Shown one piece after another: positions 43,015 to 51,614 of a DNA stretch of 64,000 nucleotides (position 1 is its first letter; each line of letters starts with the position of its first letter). Made by a program: the position numbers and the translations under genes. The stretch covers positions 124,001 through 188,000 of the forward strand of contig NZ_WEIO01000008.1 of the NCBI RefSeq assembly GCF_009183655.1, read 5' to 3'. The DNA is from Bacillus aerolatus. GTDB taxonomy: Bacteria; Bacillota; Bacilli; Bacillales; Domibacillaceae. Below the pieces are notes generated by a model. That model was not told the origin of the DNA. It ran no database searches and was given only the letters and a program-made list of their open reading frames with translations.

Positions 43015-44138
43015 TCGACTAAAGCACCTCCTGCAAGTTCGATTGCCTTCTTCACTGCTTCTTCCATGTCTGCTAATGGTTCAAGACCAAAACCTCTCAA
43101 AATTTCATGTGCTTTTTCTTCTCCTGTTCCCCGTATCGCTGTCACAATTGGAAAATCCGGTTTCAATTCTTTCATTGCGTCAACCAATCCCTGTGCCATG
43201 ACATCAGCTCGCGCAATCGTACCGAACGTAACGACTAGCAGTACTTTAAGTTCAGATTGCATGATAAGTTTCATTGCTTTGACTGCCTTATGATAATTCG
43301 GCCCCCCGAATTCCAAATAACAAGCAACACTGCTTCTGTAATCGTTTACAAGATCAAAAACAGTATTCGTTAAACCAGCTCCAGCACACATTAAACCGAT
43401 ATCTCCATCAAACTGAAGATAAGGGATTCCCTCCACTGCCGCTTCGTATTGCACATCACTTTCAAAATGTTCCCTCGTTAATGAAAACTGAGGATGCCTG
43501 TAAAGGGCGTTATCATCTATGCTAATTTTCCCGTCTCCGGCAACGAAACTCCCTTCTTTTGTCAGCATTAAAGGATTGATTTCTACTAATTCAGCGTCAT
43601 TTTTACAATACACATCATATAAATTGAAAAGAAGCTGCGTCCCTTGACTAATCATTGACTCGTCTATTCCTAATTCATATAAGAGGTTATGAGCTTGATG
43701 CGGCAACAGACCTTCACTCAAATTGACATAAGTCTTAATAATTTTCTCGGGCATTGTTTTAGCAATTTCTTCAATATCAACGCCGCCCTCGGCGCTTGCC
43801 ATAATCATGGCACATCCTGATATTGGATCAGCTGTGATCGATATATAAAACTCTTTATCAATATTGATCGCTTCTTCAACCATAAGGTAGTACATATTTT
43901 TCGCGCGTGAAATGACTTCATATGTTTTTTTCTTCGCTTCTTCTAACCCTTCAGCAAACTGAATAAGTCCTGCTTTTCCTCTTCCTCCTTGCAACACTTG
44001 TGCTTTAATTACACAAGGTACGCCAACTTGACGAATGGCTTCATTCAGTTCGGAAATCTCCTTAATTAATGTTCGTTTCGGCACCCTTATATCAGAACCT
44101 TCAAATATTTCTTTCGCTTGATATTCAAATAATTTCAT
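43011..44138 (-). CDS. ADP-forming acyl-CoA ligase beta subunit (SucC family)
   Basis: 375 aa. ATP-grasp domain with KAQVLQGGRGKAGLI, SAEGGVDIEEIA, LVEINPLMLT and a C-terminal CoA-ligase domain. Slightly shorter than housekeeping SucC (about 386). TCA-cycle SucC has GNGAGLVM where this one has GLMCAGAGLTN, which may reflect a different acid substrate. Translationally coupled to the alpha subunit and 14 nt downstream of the acylating dehydrogenase gene. Confidence 0.85.
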   Translation of the reverse strand: MKLFEYQAKEIFEGSDIRVPKRTLIKEISELNEAIRQVGVPCVIKAQVLQGGRGKAGLIQFAEGLEEAKKKTYEVISRAKNMYYLMVEEAINIDKEFYISITADPISGCAMIMASAEGGVDIEEIAKTMPEKIIKTYVNLSEGLLPHQAHNLLYELGIDESMISQGTQLLFNLYDVYCKNDAELVEINPLMLTKEGSFVAGDGKISIDDNALYRHPQFSLTREHFESDVQYEAAVEGIPYLQFDGDIGLMCAGAGLTNTVFDLVNDYRSSVACYLEFGGPNYHKAVKAMKLIMQSELKVLLVVTFGTIARADVMAQGLVDAMKELKPDFPIVTAIRGTGEEKAHEILRGFGLEPLADMEEAVKKAIELAGGALVE

Positions 44139-44152
44139 TGACTAATCGCTCC

Positions 44153-45589
44153 TTATTCACGCCCATATTTATTCCAATACGTTCCCCACAACTCTTCCTC
44201 ACTTGGCACCACTTCAGGAATGACTCTAGAAACCTTTGTAATATTAAGAAAATGTTTGTATGATAAGTTCTCACCTATATTGTTTCCGGCCCATGTTCCT
44301 CCGCCCATGGAAAGTGTAAAGTTAAGGCCATTATCAAAGCTGCCGCCATTTCCATATACTTGTACTTGGTTTATTAATAAACGGCATACATCTATCTCAA
44401 GCCCTATTTGTTCTATATGTGATTCATCTGTCGTATGAAGTCCGCAAGAATGGCCGCGGCCGTGATAGTTTAATATTTTTTTGGTTATCTCGATGGCATG
44501 TTCGAAACTATCTGCTTTATAAACGGTTAGCACGACTGCCAATTTTTCTCCGGAAAATGGGTGTTTTTCACCAATCCCTGTTTCTTCGACCATGAAAAAT
44601 TGTGCTTTTTTTGCCTTAGTGTTTTTCATACCGGCCTCGCGGGCAATGATCTCCGGATCTTTTGCCAATGTCCTCGATTCGCGTTTTCCATCTATCCACA
44701 TCGCTTCTTGCAGCTTCATTTTTTCTGCAGGGTTACAGAGGTAGCCACCTTCTTTTTGTAAAGCTTCAATCATCTCGTCATAGACCGATGCCTCAATGAC
44801 AATTGAATTGTCATTAGAACAGCTCGTTGAATTATCAAACGTTTTGCTTAAAAAGATTTTATGTGCAGCTTCCTTAACTTTTGCTGTAGAATCAACAATT
44901 GAAACTACATTTCCTTCACTTACACACACATTAGGTGTACCACTTGTCTGCCCCAAATTTACGTTGTTTCTTGAACCTGTTACAGTAAGGAAATCGACTT
45001 GCTTCATCAGTTCCTTTGTTTTAGCTTTATTGACTGGTGAAGGTAAGACTTGAACAAGGTCAGCAGGAGCACCGATTTTCTCTAACTCTTGATGTATATA
45101 TTTCAAAAGCAACTCGCTAGTTGATAAACCTTTCGGTGATGGAGCAATAATAATTGCGTTGCGCCCCTTTAAAGCCATCATAGCGATGTTTACTGGCGTA
45201 GCTCCTGGATTGGTCGAAGGAACAACCGCACCAACAACACCCACAGGCTTGGCAATTTCCGTGATTCCTGTGGCGACATCACGATTAATGACCCCGACAG
45301 TTTTCTTTCCTTTTAAATCATAAAGTGTTCCCATTGTTTTCCGCCGCTTTTTTATGACCTTATGATCGTACCGGCCTACACCTGTATCTTGTAAAGCAAT
45401 CCGAGCCAGTTCTTCTGCATTTCCCGGTTTATAAATAGCCCAGGCGACTGCTTGTACAATTTCATCTACTTGTTCTTGACTGTAATCATAAATTTGATCC
45501 ATCGCGGTTCTTGCCCTTTGAACCATCTTTGATATGATGGTTGAAACATCCACTTCTTGACCCTTTTGCACAACTTTTTTAACACTCAT
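44153..45589 (-). CDS. CoA-acylating aldehyde dehydrogenase, sulfoacetaldehyde dehydrogenase (SauS) type
   Basis: 478 aa. Catalytic C257 in NSTSCSNDNS, VPSTNPGATPVNIAMMALKGRN and GNGGSFDNGLNFTLSMGGGTW are hallmarks of acylating acetaldehyde/sulfoacetaldehyde dehydrogenases. The end ITKVSRVIPEVVPSEEELWG matches the SauS subgroup as I remember it. It would reduce sulfoacetyl-CoA to sulfoacetaldehyde, or run in the reverse direction. It is the first gene of the operon, after GGAGGAG. The next step (Xsc or sulfoacetaldehyde reductase) is not in the window. Ethanolamine/propanediol-type acylating dehydrogenases are an alternative. Confidence 0.8.
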   Translation of the reverse strand: MSVKKVVQKGQEVDVSTIISKMVQRARTAMDQIYDYSQEQVDEIVQAVAWAIYKPGNAEELARIALQDTGVGRYDHKVIKKRRKTMGTLYDLKGKKTVGVINRDVATGITEIAKPVGVVGAVVPSTNPGATPVNIAMMALKGRNAIIIAPSPKGLSTSELLLKYIHQELEKIGAPADLVQVLPSPVNKAKTKELMKQVDFLTVTGSRNNVNLGQTSGTPNVCVSEGNVVSIVDSTAKVKEAAHKIFLSKTFDNSTSCSNDNSIVIEASVYDEMIEALQKEGGYLCNPAEKMKLQEAMWIDGKRESRTLAKDPEIIAREAGMKNTKAKKAQFFMVEETGIGEKHPFSGEKLAVVLTVYKADSFEHAIEITKKILNYHGRGHSCGLHTTDESHIEQIGLEIDVCRLLINQVQVYGNGGSFDNGLNFTLSMGGGTWAGNNIGENLSYKHFLNITKVSRVIPEVVPSEEELWGTYWNKYGRE

Positions 45590-45921
45590 TCTTTCTCCTC
45601 CTTCATATCGTATAACCGACCGGCCTTCACCGGGACAGATGGAGCAATGGTTTTCTTCACCTATCCAAACTCAAAAATCTGTGTCGAAAGATTATGGGCA
45701 CCCATCTAAGTCAAGGTTATGCAGCTTCCTCTCCCCTTTATAACTAAAACTTATATTCGTAATGTTTTTACTCGACAATGATTCGAAAGTTTAATATCAA
45801 ACAGAATAAAGCCTTTTGGTTAAAAATGGAATTAAATCCAAGTTTCATTATCAAAAAACAAGTCTCCAATGATAGCTCACACATGTCTCGCTATCACCGG
45901 AAACTTGTTTCTTATGCACCG
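45590..45921. other. Intergenic region with promoter of the CoA-ligase operon
   Basis: 332 nt. The right part is the hairpin at 45856; the rest should hold the operon promoter. A plus-strand frame at 45778-45984 lacks a ribosome site and runs through the terminator, so it is not called. Confidence 0.5.
45856..45910 (-). terminator. Terminator of the CBO0543-like gene
   Basis: Long imperfect stem AAACAAGT-TCC...GATAGC / GCTATC...GGAAACTTGTTT, placed right after the stop at 45922 on the minus strand and followed by TTTTGATAA. Confidence 0.75.
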
Positions 45922-46377
45922 TTATTTAACTTTCGAGTTATTCCTTCGATTCGTCCATTTGAACACTTGCCAAACGATCACTAGAAACAGGAAATATCCA
46001 CAAAGAGAATAGCTGTGGCTCCATTTATCACTATGGCGGAAGGCCCCCCATTGTTCCGACAGTTTCTCAACAGCGGGAAAAGCGAGACTAAGCAGCAGGA
46101 TGAACATCCACCTTTTCCATCTGTCCATTTTATTCATCAAAAAAAGAAACGCCCACGTTAAAAAAGGAAGGCCAAGGAGCGTAAAGGCTATATTTATTGA
46201 AAAAACTCCCGGGAAAGGACGAAGCGGAAATTCATAAAATTTTTCTCCGACAAAGTAAAGATCTAAATAGGTTCCCAACCACGAGGCTAACAAGATGGCG
46301 GGAAAATAAGAGGCTATATTAAATAAAAATCGCCTTCTTGGCCATTGCGGCAAGTTCGAGTTTTTCAAGTGTTTCAC
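45922..46377 (-). CDS. CBO0543-like membrane protein
   Basis: 151 aa with about five membrane segments; the pattern of short helices and a DKWSHSYSL motif suits the CBO0543 family of unknown function common in Bacillaceae. Start: GTG of VKHLKN, 6 nt after AGGTG; the frame is open eight codons further to an ATG. It overlaps the end of the DUF2515 gene in another frame by 59 nt, so the two are coupled. Confidence 0.65.
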   Translation of the reverse strand: MKHLKNSNLPQWPRRRFLFNIASYFPAILLASWLGTYLDLYFVGEKFYEFPLRPFPGVFSINIAFTLLGLPFLTWAFLFLMNKMDRWKRWMFILLLSLAFPAVEKLSEQWGAFRHSDKWSHSYSLCGYFLFLVIVWQVFKWTNRRNNSKVK

Positions 46378-47401
46378 AGTATTCACCTGCAACCTCTCCA
46401 TTAATCGTTTTAGTTTCTTCCTGCAGATAGTCGATGATGCTCAAGCTTTCAAGCCAATCTCCTGACTCTGCCGGAAGATGTTCAACGTTTTTCCATGCAA
46501 ATTCAAGTCTCGGGCTATATAGCCTAACTGCTCCCTTTCTCAACTGACAACGCTTTATTCGGCGTGTAAAAATTGTTCCTGGTATCCCTTCGTTTACATC
46601 ATTGAAAATATCCGGCCAATAATCCTTCCGTGTACCGGTATGCGGATGGACAACGGCCCAGCGAAAGACTTTCTCCAACTGGCCCCTATTATGGAAAAGC
46701 AAGTGATATAACCGTTTCCCGAGCATGATTCGTTCATGCAAGGAACCAAAGTGATGGAGCGTCAGCCCAATGAGAGCTGCTTTCCTTTCCGATTTTCCGC
46801 TAACACAATAAGGAAACAAAATATGATTAAAAGAAAGAAGATCCTGCAGCAAAAACTCGAGTGTATGAAACACCTTATCTTTAAACATTGAATTCTGAAT
46901 GACCCTTTTCTCTAAATAGCTTTGTTCATTAATGATAAGAGCGATGGTAAGAATATAATGGTCACGTTTCTTCCAATAATAGTTCCAGATCGTTTCCATG
47001 AATACGGAGATATTCAAATAAGGCAATAAATAAAACATATTTTGGTTTCGCCTCTTACTTTCCGCAAATAGTAAAAACTGTGGATACGCATCTTGAAAAA
47101 TGAGCCAGTTCCCACGTTCCAAAAAAGTAAAAAACGCTTGCCTTTTTTCTTCATTCAAGAGTCTCGAAAGGAGGTCTCCTCTTAAATCCGTCATATTCCA
47201 TCCCCCATTTCTTGAAACCATATGACCGAGGAATGCCCAATGAACTTCCGGATAGAGACAGTAAAAGTCCAGGTAAGCTTTCGTTCTTGTGACATTATTT
47301 ACATTCAACTGAATCGTTCGGCAGCGAACTTGCTGAAGAAGCTGCTGGTCTTTTTTTGACAAGTTGGACTCCTCGGGCAGTAAAACAGGCTGCCCCATCA
47401 A
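46319..47401 (-). CDS. DUF2515 protein, YppC-like
   Basis: At least 360 aa. The core LNVNNVTRTKAYLDFYCLYPEVHWAFLGHMVSRNGGWNMTDL is the DUF2515 hallmark. No function is known. The frame stays open upstream of the ATG to about 47480 through residues that look like family N-terminus (KKTGAKQRLPENLLEIKEEL), without ATG, GTG or TTG after the last stop except the TTG next to the ATG. GGGGGTGA lies 7 nt before an in-frame ATT at 47476, so a rare ATT start is possible. Confidence 0.8.
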   Translation of the reverse strand: MMGQPVLLPEESNLSKKDQQLLQQVRCRTIQLNVNNVTRTKAYLDFYCLYPEVHWAFLGHMVSRNGGWNMTDLRGDLLSRLLNEEKRQAFFTFLERGNWLIFQDAYPQFLLFAESKRRNQNMFYLLPYLNISVFMETIWNYYWKKRDHYILTIALIINEQSYLEKRVIQNSMFKDKVFHTLEFLLQDLLSFNHILFPYCVSGKSERKAALIGLTLHHFGSLHERIMLGKRLYHLLFHNRGQLEKVFRWAVVHPHTGTRKDYWPDIFNDVNEGIPGTIFTRRIKRCQLRKGAVRLYSPRLEFAWKNVEHLPAESGDWLESLSIIDYLQEETKTINGEVAGEYCETLEKLELAAMAKKAIFI

Positions 47402-47576
47402 CTTTAACTCTTCTTTAATCTCAAGCAGATTTTCCGGCAGCCGTTGTTTTGCTCCTGTCTTCTTTTGAAAGAAAATGACTAGTCACCCCCGCTGTTGTCT
47501 AGCTCTAGAGAATTCTTTTTTCTTAAAAGAATATGTATAAGAAAGAATGATCTTACATTAGGGAGATGGTGTATCG

Positions 47577-49451
47577 GTGAAACATCATACAGAAGAATTG
47601 GTCCGCCAGATAATCCGACAACTTAAAGAATCCCAGACACCGGATGGTTCGTGGGACTATCCGTTTGAAACGGGCATTTCAACAGATGCTTATATGATTA
47701 TTTTATTAAGGACACTGGAAATAAATGATGAAGACTTAATCCGTGAATTAACAGAGAGGATATGGAGAAAACAGGAGAAAAACGGAGCATGGAAGCTTTT
47801 CCACGACGAGGAACACGGGAATATAAGCGCGACGGTCGAAGCGTATTATTCTCTTCTTTATTCCGGTTATTACACAAAGAAAGATAAACGTTTGCAGGCA
47901 GCAAAAAAGTTTATTTTAGCGAGCGGCGGGATTGAACAATCACATATGTTTACAAAGATCATGCTGTCCTTAACGGGGCAATACCCGTGGCCGCCTTTTT
48001 TCCCTATTCCGGTTGAAATGCTTCTTTTGCCGCTTTCCTTTCCGGTCAATTTCTATGATTTTTCCGTATATGGCCGGGCCAATCTCGCTCCTATTATGAT
48101 TGCAGCCAATAAGAAATACAGCAAAAAAACGAAAAAAAGTCCAAACCTTTCCGGTCTATTTGTTTCAAGAGCTGATGACTTTTTCAACTGGCCGGAAACT
48201 CGGGAATCGAAAAGTTTTTTCTCCCTCATTGGCCAGGGAATTCAACAGTTAGTTGGCCTTCCCCAATACATCCACTCACTGGCTATTCACCGGGCAAAGC
48301 AATATATGTTGGATCATATTGAACCGGATGGAACCCTTTATAGCTATTTCAGTTCTACGTTTCTGATGATATTTGCCTTGCTTTCACTTGGCCACTCCAA
48401 AAGCGATCCCGTCATTTTAAAGGCGGTTAGTGGCTTAAAAGCGATGAAATGCACGATCAATGGCCGCAGCCACATGCAATACACGACCGCATCGGTGTGG
48501 AATACTTCCTTAATCAGTTACGCCCTTCAACAAGCGGGAGTCTCCCCTTCCGATCCGATGGTCACAAAGGCCAATCGCTATTTATTGGAGCGGCAGCAAT
48601 ATAAATATGGAGATTGGACGTTTCATAATCCGGGGGTTTTACCCGGTGGATGGGGATTCTCACATATTAATACGATGAACCCTGACGTAGATGACACAAC
48701 CGCATCGCTCAGGTCTTTTTCGCCGCTTGTTCAAACTGATCCCCATCTGCGCCAAGCGTGGGACAGAGGCACCCAGTGGATATTTTCCATGCAAAACAAT
48801 GACGGCGGCTGGCCTGCTTTTGAAAAAAACGTGGATAAAAGATTGTTGAACTTGCTGCCAATTGAGGGGGGAAAATTTTTGCTGACGGATCCGAGCAGCG
48901 CAGACCTGACTGGAAGAACACTCGAGTTTCTCGGAGGTTATACGAAATTACCGAAAAATCATGAGGTGATGAAACGAGGAATAGACTGGCTTTTTCATCA
49001 TCAGAAAAAAGACGGATCATGGTACGGCCGCTGGGGCATCTGCTATATATACGGGACGTGGGCGGCAATTACTGGCCTCATGGCTTCCGGAGTGAAAGCG
49101 CAAAATCCAGTCATTCGAAAAGCGGTAAACTGGCTGCATCAAATTCAAAATCAAGACGGCGGCTGGGGAGAATCATGCAAAAGCGATATAAAGAATACGT
49201 ATATCCCTCTTGGATCAAGCACTTTAACCCATACGTCGTGGGCACTTGATGCACTTATCTCAACTGCAGAAAAACCAACACCGGAAATTCAAGCCGGAAT
49301 CTCCTATTTGCTCAAATCCTACAATAAAAACGACTGGACTCTTTCCTACCCTGCAGGACAAGGAATGGGCGGGGGTTTTTATATCCACTACCACAGCTAC
49401 CAATATATCTTTCCGCTGCTTGCCTTGGCTCATTACGAAAGAAAGTTTTAA
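47577..49451 (+). CDS. sqhC: Squalene-hopene / sporulenol cyclase
   Basis: 624 aa, matching Bacillus SqhC (about 630). Acid motif DVDD at residues 370-373, several QW repeats (RKQEKNGAW, QNNDGGWPAF, QKKDGSWYGRWG, QNQDGGWGES) and the end GGGFYIHYHSYQYIFPLLAL. It cyclises squalene, or tetraprenyl-beta-curcumene to sporulenol in spore-formers, at the membrane. GTG start after GGGAGATGG. Divergent from the DUF2515 gene. Whether the substrate is squalene or C35 cannot be decided from sequence; the YisP-like gene is 9 kb away and no ytpB is present in the window. Confidence 0.93.
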   Translation: MKHHTEELVRQIIRQLKESQTPDGSWDYPFETGISTDAYMIILLRTLEINDEDLIRELTERIWRKQEKNGAWKLFHDEEHGNISATVEAYYSLLYSGYYTKKDKRLQAAKKFILASGGIEQSHMFTKIMLSLTGQYPWPPFFPIPVEMLLLPLSFPVNFYDFSVYGRANLAPIMIAANKKYSKKTKKSPNLSGLFVSRADDFFNWPETRESKSFFSLIGQGIQQLVGLPQYIHSLAIHRAKQYMLDHIEPDGTLYSYFSSTFLMIFALLSLGHSKSDPVILKAVSGLKAMKCTINGRSHMQYTTASVWNTSLISYALQQAGVSPSDPMVTKANRYLLERQQYKYGDWTFHNPGVLPGGWGFSHINTMNPDVDDTTASLRSFSPLVQTDPHLRQAWDRGTQWIFSMQNNDGGWPAFEKNVDKRLLNLLPIEGGKFLLTDPSSADLTGRTLEFLGGYTKLPKNHEVMKRGIDWLFHHQKKDGSWYGRWGICYIYGTWAAITGLMASGVKAQNPVIRKAVNWLHQIQNQDGGWGESCKSDIKNTYIPLGSSTLTHTSWALDALISTAEKPTPEIQAGISYLLKSYNKNDWTLSYPAGQGMGGGFYIHYHSYQYIFPLLALAHYERKF

Positions 49452-49477
49452 GGATGAACACTTGCAATAGGAGGCGG

Positions 49478-49600
49478 TTGTTCACCATTTCGGTATCTTT
49501 ATTCACGATGTCAGGAAATTGTTCAACACTTTAAAGATTTTAATCATCAATTTGAAAAGTTACTCAACAATTCAAGTAGTTTATTCACGGTTACCGACAA
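49478..49600. repeat. Degenerate 41-nt (20+21) tandem repeat after sqhC
   Basis: Six half-units of alternating 20 and 21 nt, each opening with a variant of TTGTTCAY: TTGTTCACC, TTTATTCACG, TTGTTCAACA, TTTAATCATC, TTACTCAAC, TTTATTCACG. Total three 41-nt periods. Same family as the array at 30241, more decayed. Confidence 0.7.
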
Positions 49601-49621
49601 CAACTTCAACTTTTTTCTGCC

Positions 49622-49680
49622 AAAAAGGCAGTATCCGTCTCTGAATAACAAAAATTTAACAATGCGGACACTGCTTTTTT
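49622..49680 (+). terminator. Terminator of sqhC
   Basis: Stem AAAAAGGCAGTATCCG / CGGACACTGCTTTTTT with a 27-nt loop. Confidence 0.75.
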
Positions 49681-49761
49681 ACATTAACCACAATAGAAAC
49701 TATAAATTCGTTCGTTATCTTATAAATGAAAACAAAAAAATATTATCTGAAAGGGGTAGCA

Positions 49762-50181
49762 ATGACACAACAAAATAAAAGGCCAAACTTTAGGATTACT
49801 GCTGTTCTTCAGTTTATCTTAAATACAGCATTGGTTTTACTAGCTCTTTCTTTGTGCGTTTTGCTTGGTAAGGAAATTATCTACTTCATTCATTTTTCTG
49901 TTTTTGACAAAGGAATTGAGCATCACTACATACTTCTTGAAAGAACCTTGATTTTCTTTTTATACTTTGAATTCATTGCGATGATCGTAAAATATTTTCA
50001 GGAGAATTACCACTTCCCTCTACGCTACTTTCTTTATATTGGCATTACAGCAATGATACGTTTAGTGATTGTAGATCATGACAACCCAGTTCATACACTT
50101 TTGCACACTTGCGCTATTCTAGTTTTAATTATCAGTTACTATATTATGAATTCTGCGTCGGTGCGAAAACAAAAACTGTAA
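49762..50181 (+). CDS. psiE: Phosphate-starvation-inducible PsiE-like membrane protein
   Basis: 139 aa with four membrane segments. EFIAMIVKYFQENYHFPLRYFLYIGITAMIRLVIVDH is the PsiE core. Start at MTQQNK, whose ATG follows AAGGGG; the frame is open 12 codons upstream. PsiE is induced by phosphate limitation in enteric bacteria, but its function is unknown. Monocistronic. Confidence 0.85.
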   Translation: MTQQNKRPNFRITAVLQFILNTALVLLALSLCVLLGKEIIYFIHFSVFDKGIEHHYILLERTLIFFLYFEFIAMIVKYFQENYHFPLRYFLYIGITAMIRLVIVDHDNPVHTLLHTCAILVLIISYYIMNSASVRKQKL

Positions 50182-50287
50182 CACTCAGCTGATTACTCAT
50201 TTTTTTCTTAAATGTTCATTTATCCAATCCCTCGTTAGAATTTTTCATATGATGTATTAATCCTATTAAACAGGAGGTGAAAAACTT

Positions 50288-50401
50288 ATGGGTTACTCAG
50301 GTGGTGGATACGGCGGCAGCTCTTTTGCGTTAATCGTTGTATTGTTCATTCTTTTAATCATTATTGGGGCATCCTTTATGGGTGGATACGGCGGGTATTA
50401 A
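50288..50401 (+). CDS. SscA/YjcZ-type sporulation mini-protein, copy 1
   Basis: 37 aa: glycine/tyrosine-rich start GYSGGGYGG, one hydrophobic helix [15 protein letters not shown], glycine-rich tail. AGGAGGTGA precedes the ATG. This is the family of tiny sporulation proteins including SscA (spore assembly). Downstream is a long hairpin (50518-50571). Nearly identical to the gene at 50730; the whole unit, with promoter and terminator, is tandemly duplicated. Confidence 0.85.
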   Translation: MGYSGGGYGGSSFALIVVLFILLIIIGASFMGGYGGY

Positions 50402-50729
50402 ACCGTAAGTTTTTAAGGAACTGGCTATAGGTGGTAACCCCCTTCTCACCATAGCTTTTCTTTCTAGCATTACTCCACCTTTTATACACCCAACGTACAG
50501 GTCTCTACAATCACTCAGAAAGCCAGACAGCACCGCTCTTCTTTATGCAAGGGCAGGTACCATCTGGTTTTAATTTGAGTTTTTTCATCAAGCGATATGA
50601 ACCACTTGGCCAATTTTGATTTAAAACATCAATTGATTAATTTTTCTTCTAACATGTACGTTCGTCCAAGCCTCTATTAGGTTTTTTCATATTATATATT
50701 AATCCTATTAAACGGGAGGTGAGATATTA
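50402..50729. other. Spacer between the two SscA-like genes
   Basis: 328 nt. Holds the terminator of copy 1 and the promoter of copy 2; both resemble the corresponding flanks of the other copy. No other gene seen. Confidence 0.6.
50518..50571 (+). terminator. Terminator of SscA-like copy 1
   Basis: Imperfect long stem AAAGCCAGA...CCGCTCTT / GGGCAGG...TCTGGTTTT followed by AATTTG and a T-run. Confidence 0.7.
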
Positions 50730-50831
50730 ATGGGTTACTCAGGTGGCGGATACGGCGGCGGTTTTGCGTTAATTGTTGTATTGTTCATTCTTTTAATCAT
50801 TATTGGGACATCTTTTGGAGGCCGATACTAA
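50730..50831 (+). CDS. SscA/YjcZ-type sporulation mini-protein, copy 2
   Basis: 33 aa, [10 protein letters not shown] start, the same hydrophobic helix with one A-to-T change at its end, and a shorter tail ending GGRY. GGGAGGTGAG precedes the ATG. Tandem paralogue of the gene at 50288, with similar upstream sequence (TTAATCCTATTAAACRGGAGG). Confidence 0.85.
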   Translation: MGYSGGGYGGGFALIVVLFILLIIIGTSFGGRY

Positions 50832-51251
50832 ATCGCAAGCTTTTTTAAGCTTTTGAGAAATTGGCTGTAAGTGTTTCTCTCTTTCCAGCATTACTTCACC
50901 CCTTACACAGCCAATGTTCAAGTCCTGCAAACGTTCATAAAACCAGACTGGACCCGCTCCGCTTCATGAAAGAGCAATTTCCGTCTGGTTTTATTTTTAG
51001 TTTTTTCTTTAAGCGATAACAGTTATTCCGGCCAGTGCTGTTATCGCCCCATTATTTCAATTAAGTTCTGGTGAAATTTAAATCCTCACCACACTTTGCC
51101 TGTCTGACGCAAATTCTAGGCCGTTTCATTTAAGTATATCCCTAATCCATCTCATCTGCATTATCGGGAGTAACTAGCACTTAGCATCACTCACGCAATA
51201 AAGAGCCGCCATTTAATGATGACTCCTATTAGCATTTAATCTAACAGTGCT
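50832..51251. other. Intergenic region after SscA-like copy 2
   Basis: 420 nt. Contains the terminator at 50939 and then nothing recognisable up to the stop of the minus-strand gene at 51252. Confidence 0.5.
50939..50993 (+). terminator. Terminator of SscA-like copy 2
   Basis: Stem AAAACCAGA...CCGCTC / GAGC...TCTGGTTTT followed by ATTTTT. Confidence 0.75.
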
Positions 51252-51614
51252 TTAATAGTAGGGGTAGTAAGGATAGTAATATGGAGAAGGATAAGCGTAA
51301 GGTAATAGTGACAACGCAGCTAAGGCGGCCAGTGGAATAAACCGACGTCTAAAGCGTCTGAACCTTCTTCTGCGAGGGCGTCCATAACCACCATAATATT
51401 GTCGATCTTCTAATTCATCACTTTCTCGCTCCATCACATCCTCACCAACTAACGCGGTAATACGATCGTCATCTATACCTTCAATAATTCCATCGAAAGA
51501 ACTGCCATCGGTCATTGTTAAAACAACATGATGGTACATATATTTTTGGCATTTTTCATGTAAATTCCTTGTGTAATCGGATTCACTATGATATTCATGG
51601 CTTTCTGTAGTCAT
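51252..51614 (-). CDS. Lsm-like N-terminus with Arg-rich and Tyr/Pro-rich tail, possible spore coat protein
   Basis: 120 aa from the ATG of MTTESH, after AAAGGAGATG. Residues ~25-60 (YMYHHVVLTMTDGSSFDGIIEGIDDDRITALVGEDV) look like an Sm/Lsm-type small beta-barrel. Then a poly-arginine stretch (RPRRRRFRRFRRRF), a short hydrophobic helix and a tail made only of Pro, Tyr and Ser. Such tails are common in spore coat proteins of Bacillaceae, which is my best guess. Function unknown. Confidence 0.7.
   Translation of the reverse strand: MTTESHEYHSESDYTRNLHEKCQKYMYHHVVLTMTDGSSFDGIIEGIDDDRITALVGEDVMERESDELEDRQYYGGYGRPRRRRFRRFRRRFIPLAALAALSLLPYAYPSPYYYPYYPYY

Noticed and set aside
45600-45780. Possible -35/-10 pair (TTGACT...CATAAT) ahead of the acylating dehydrogenase gene
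   Set aside because: Spacing is only 12 nt, too short for a sigma-A promoter.
45778-45984. Plus-strand frame of 68 codons
   Set aside because: Runs through a terminator hairpin and into the 3' end of the CBO0543-like gene; no ribosome site.
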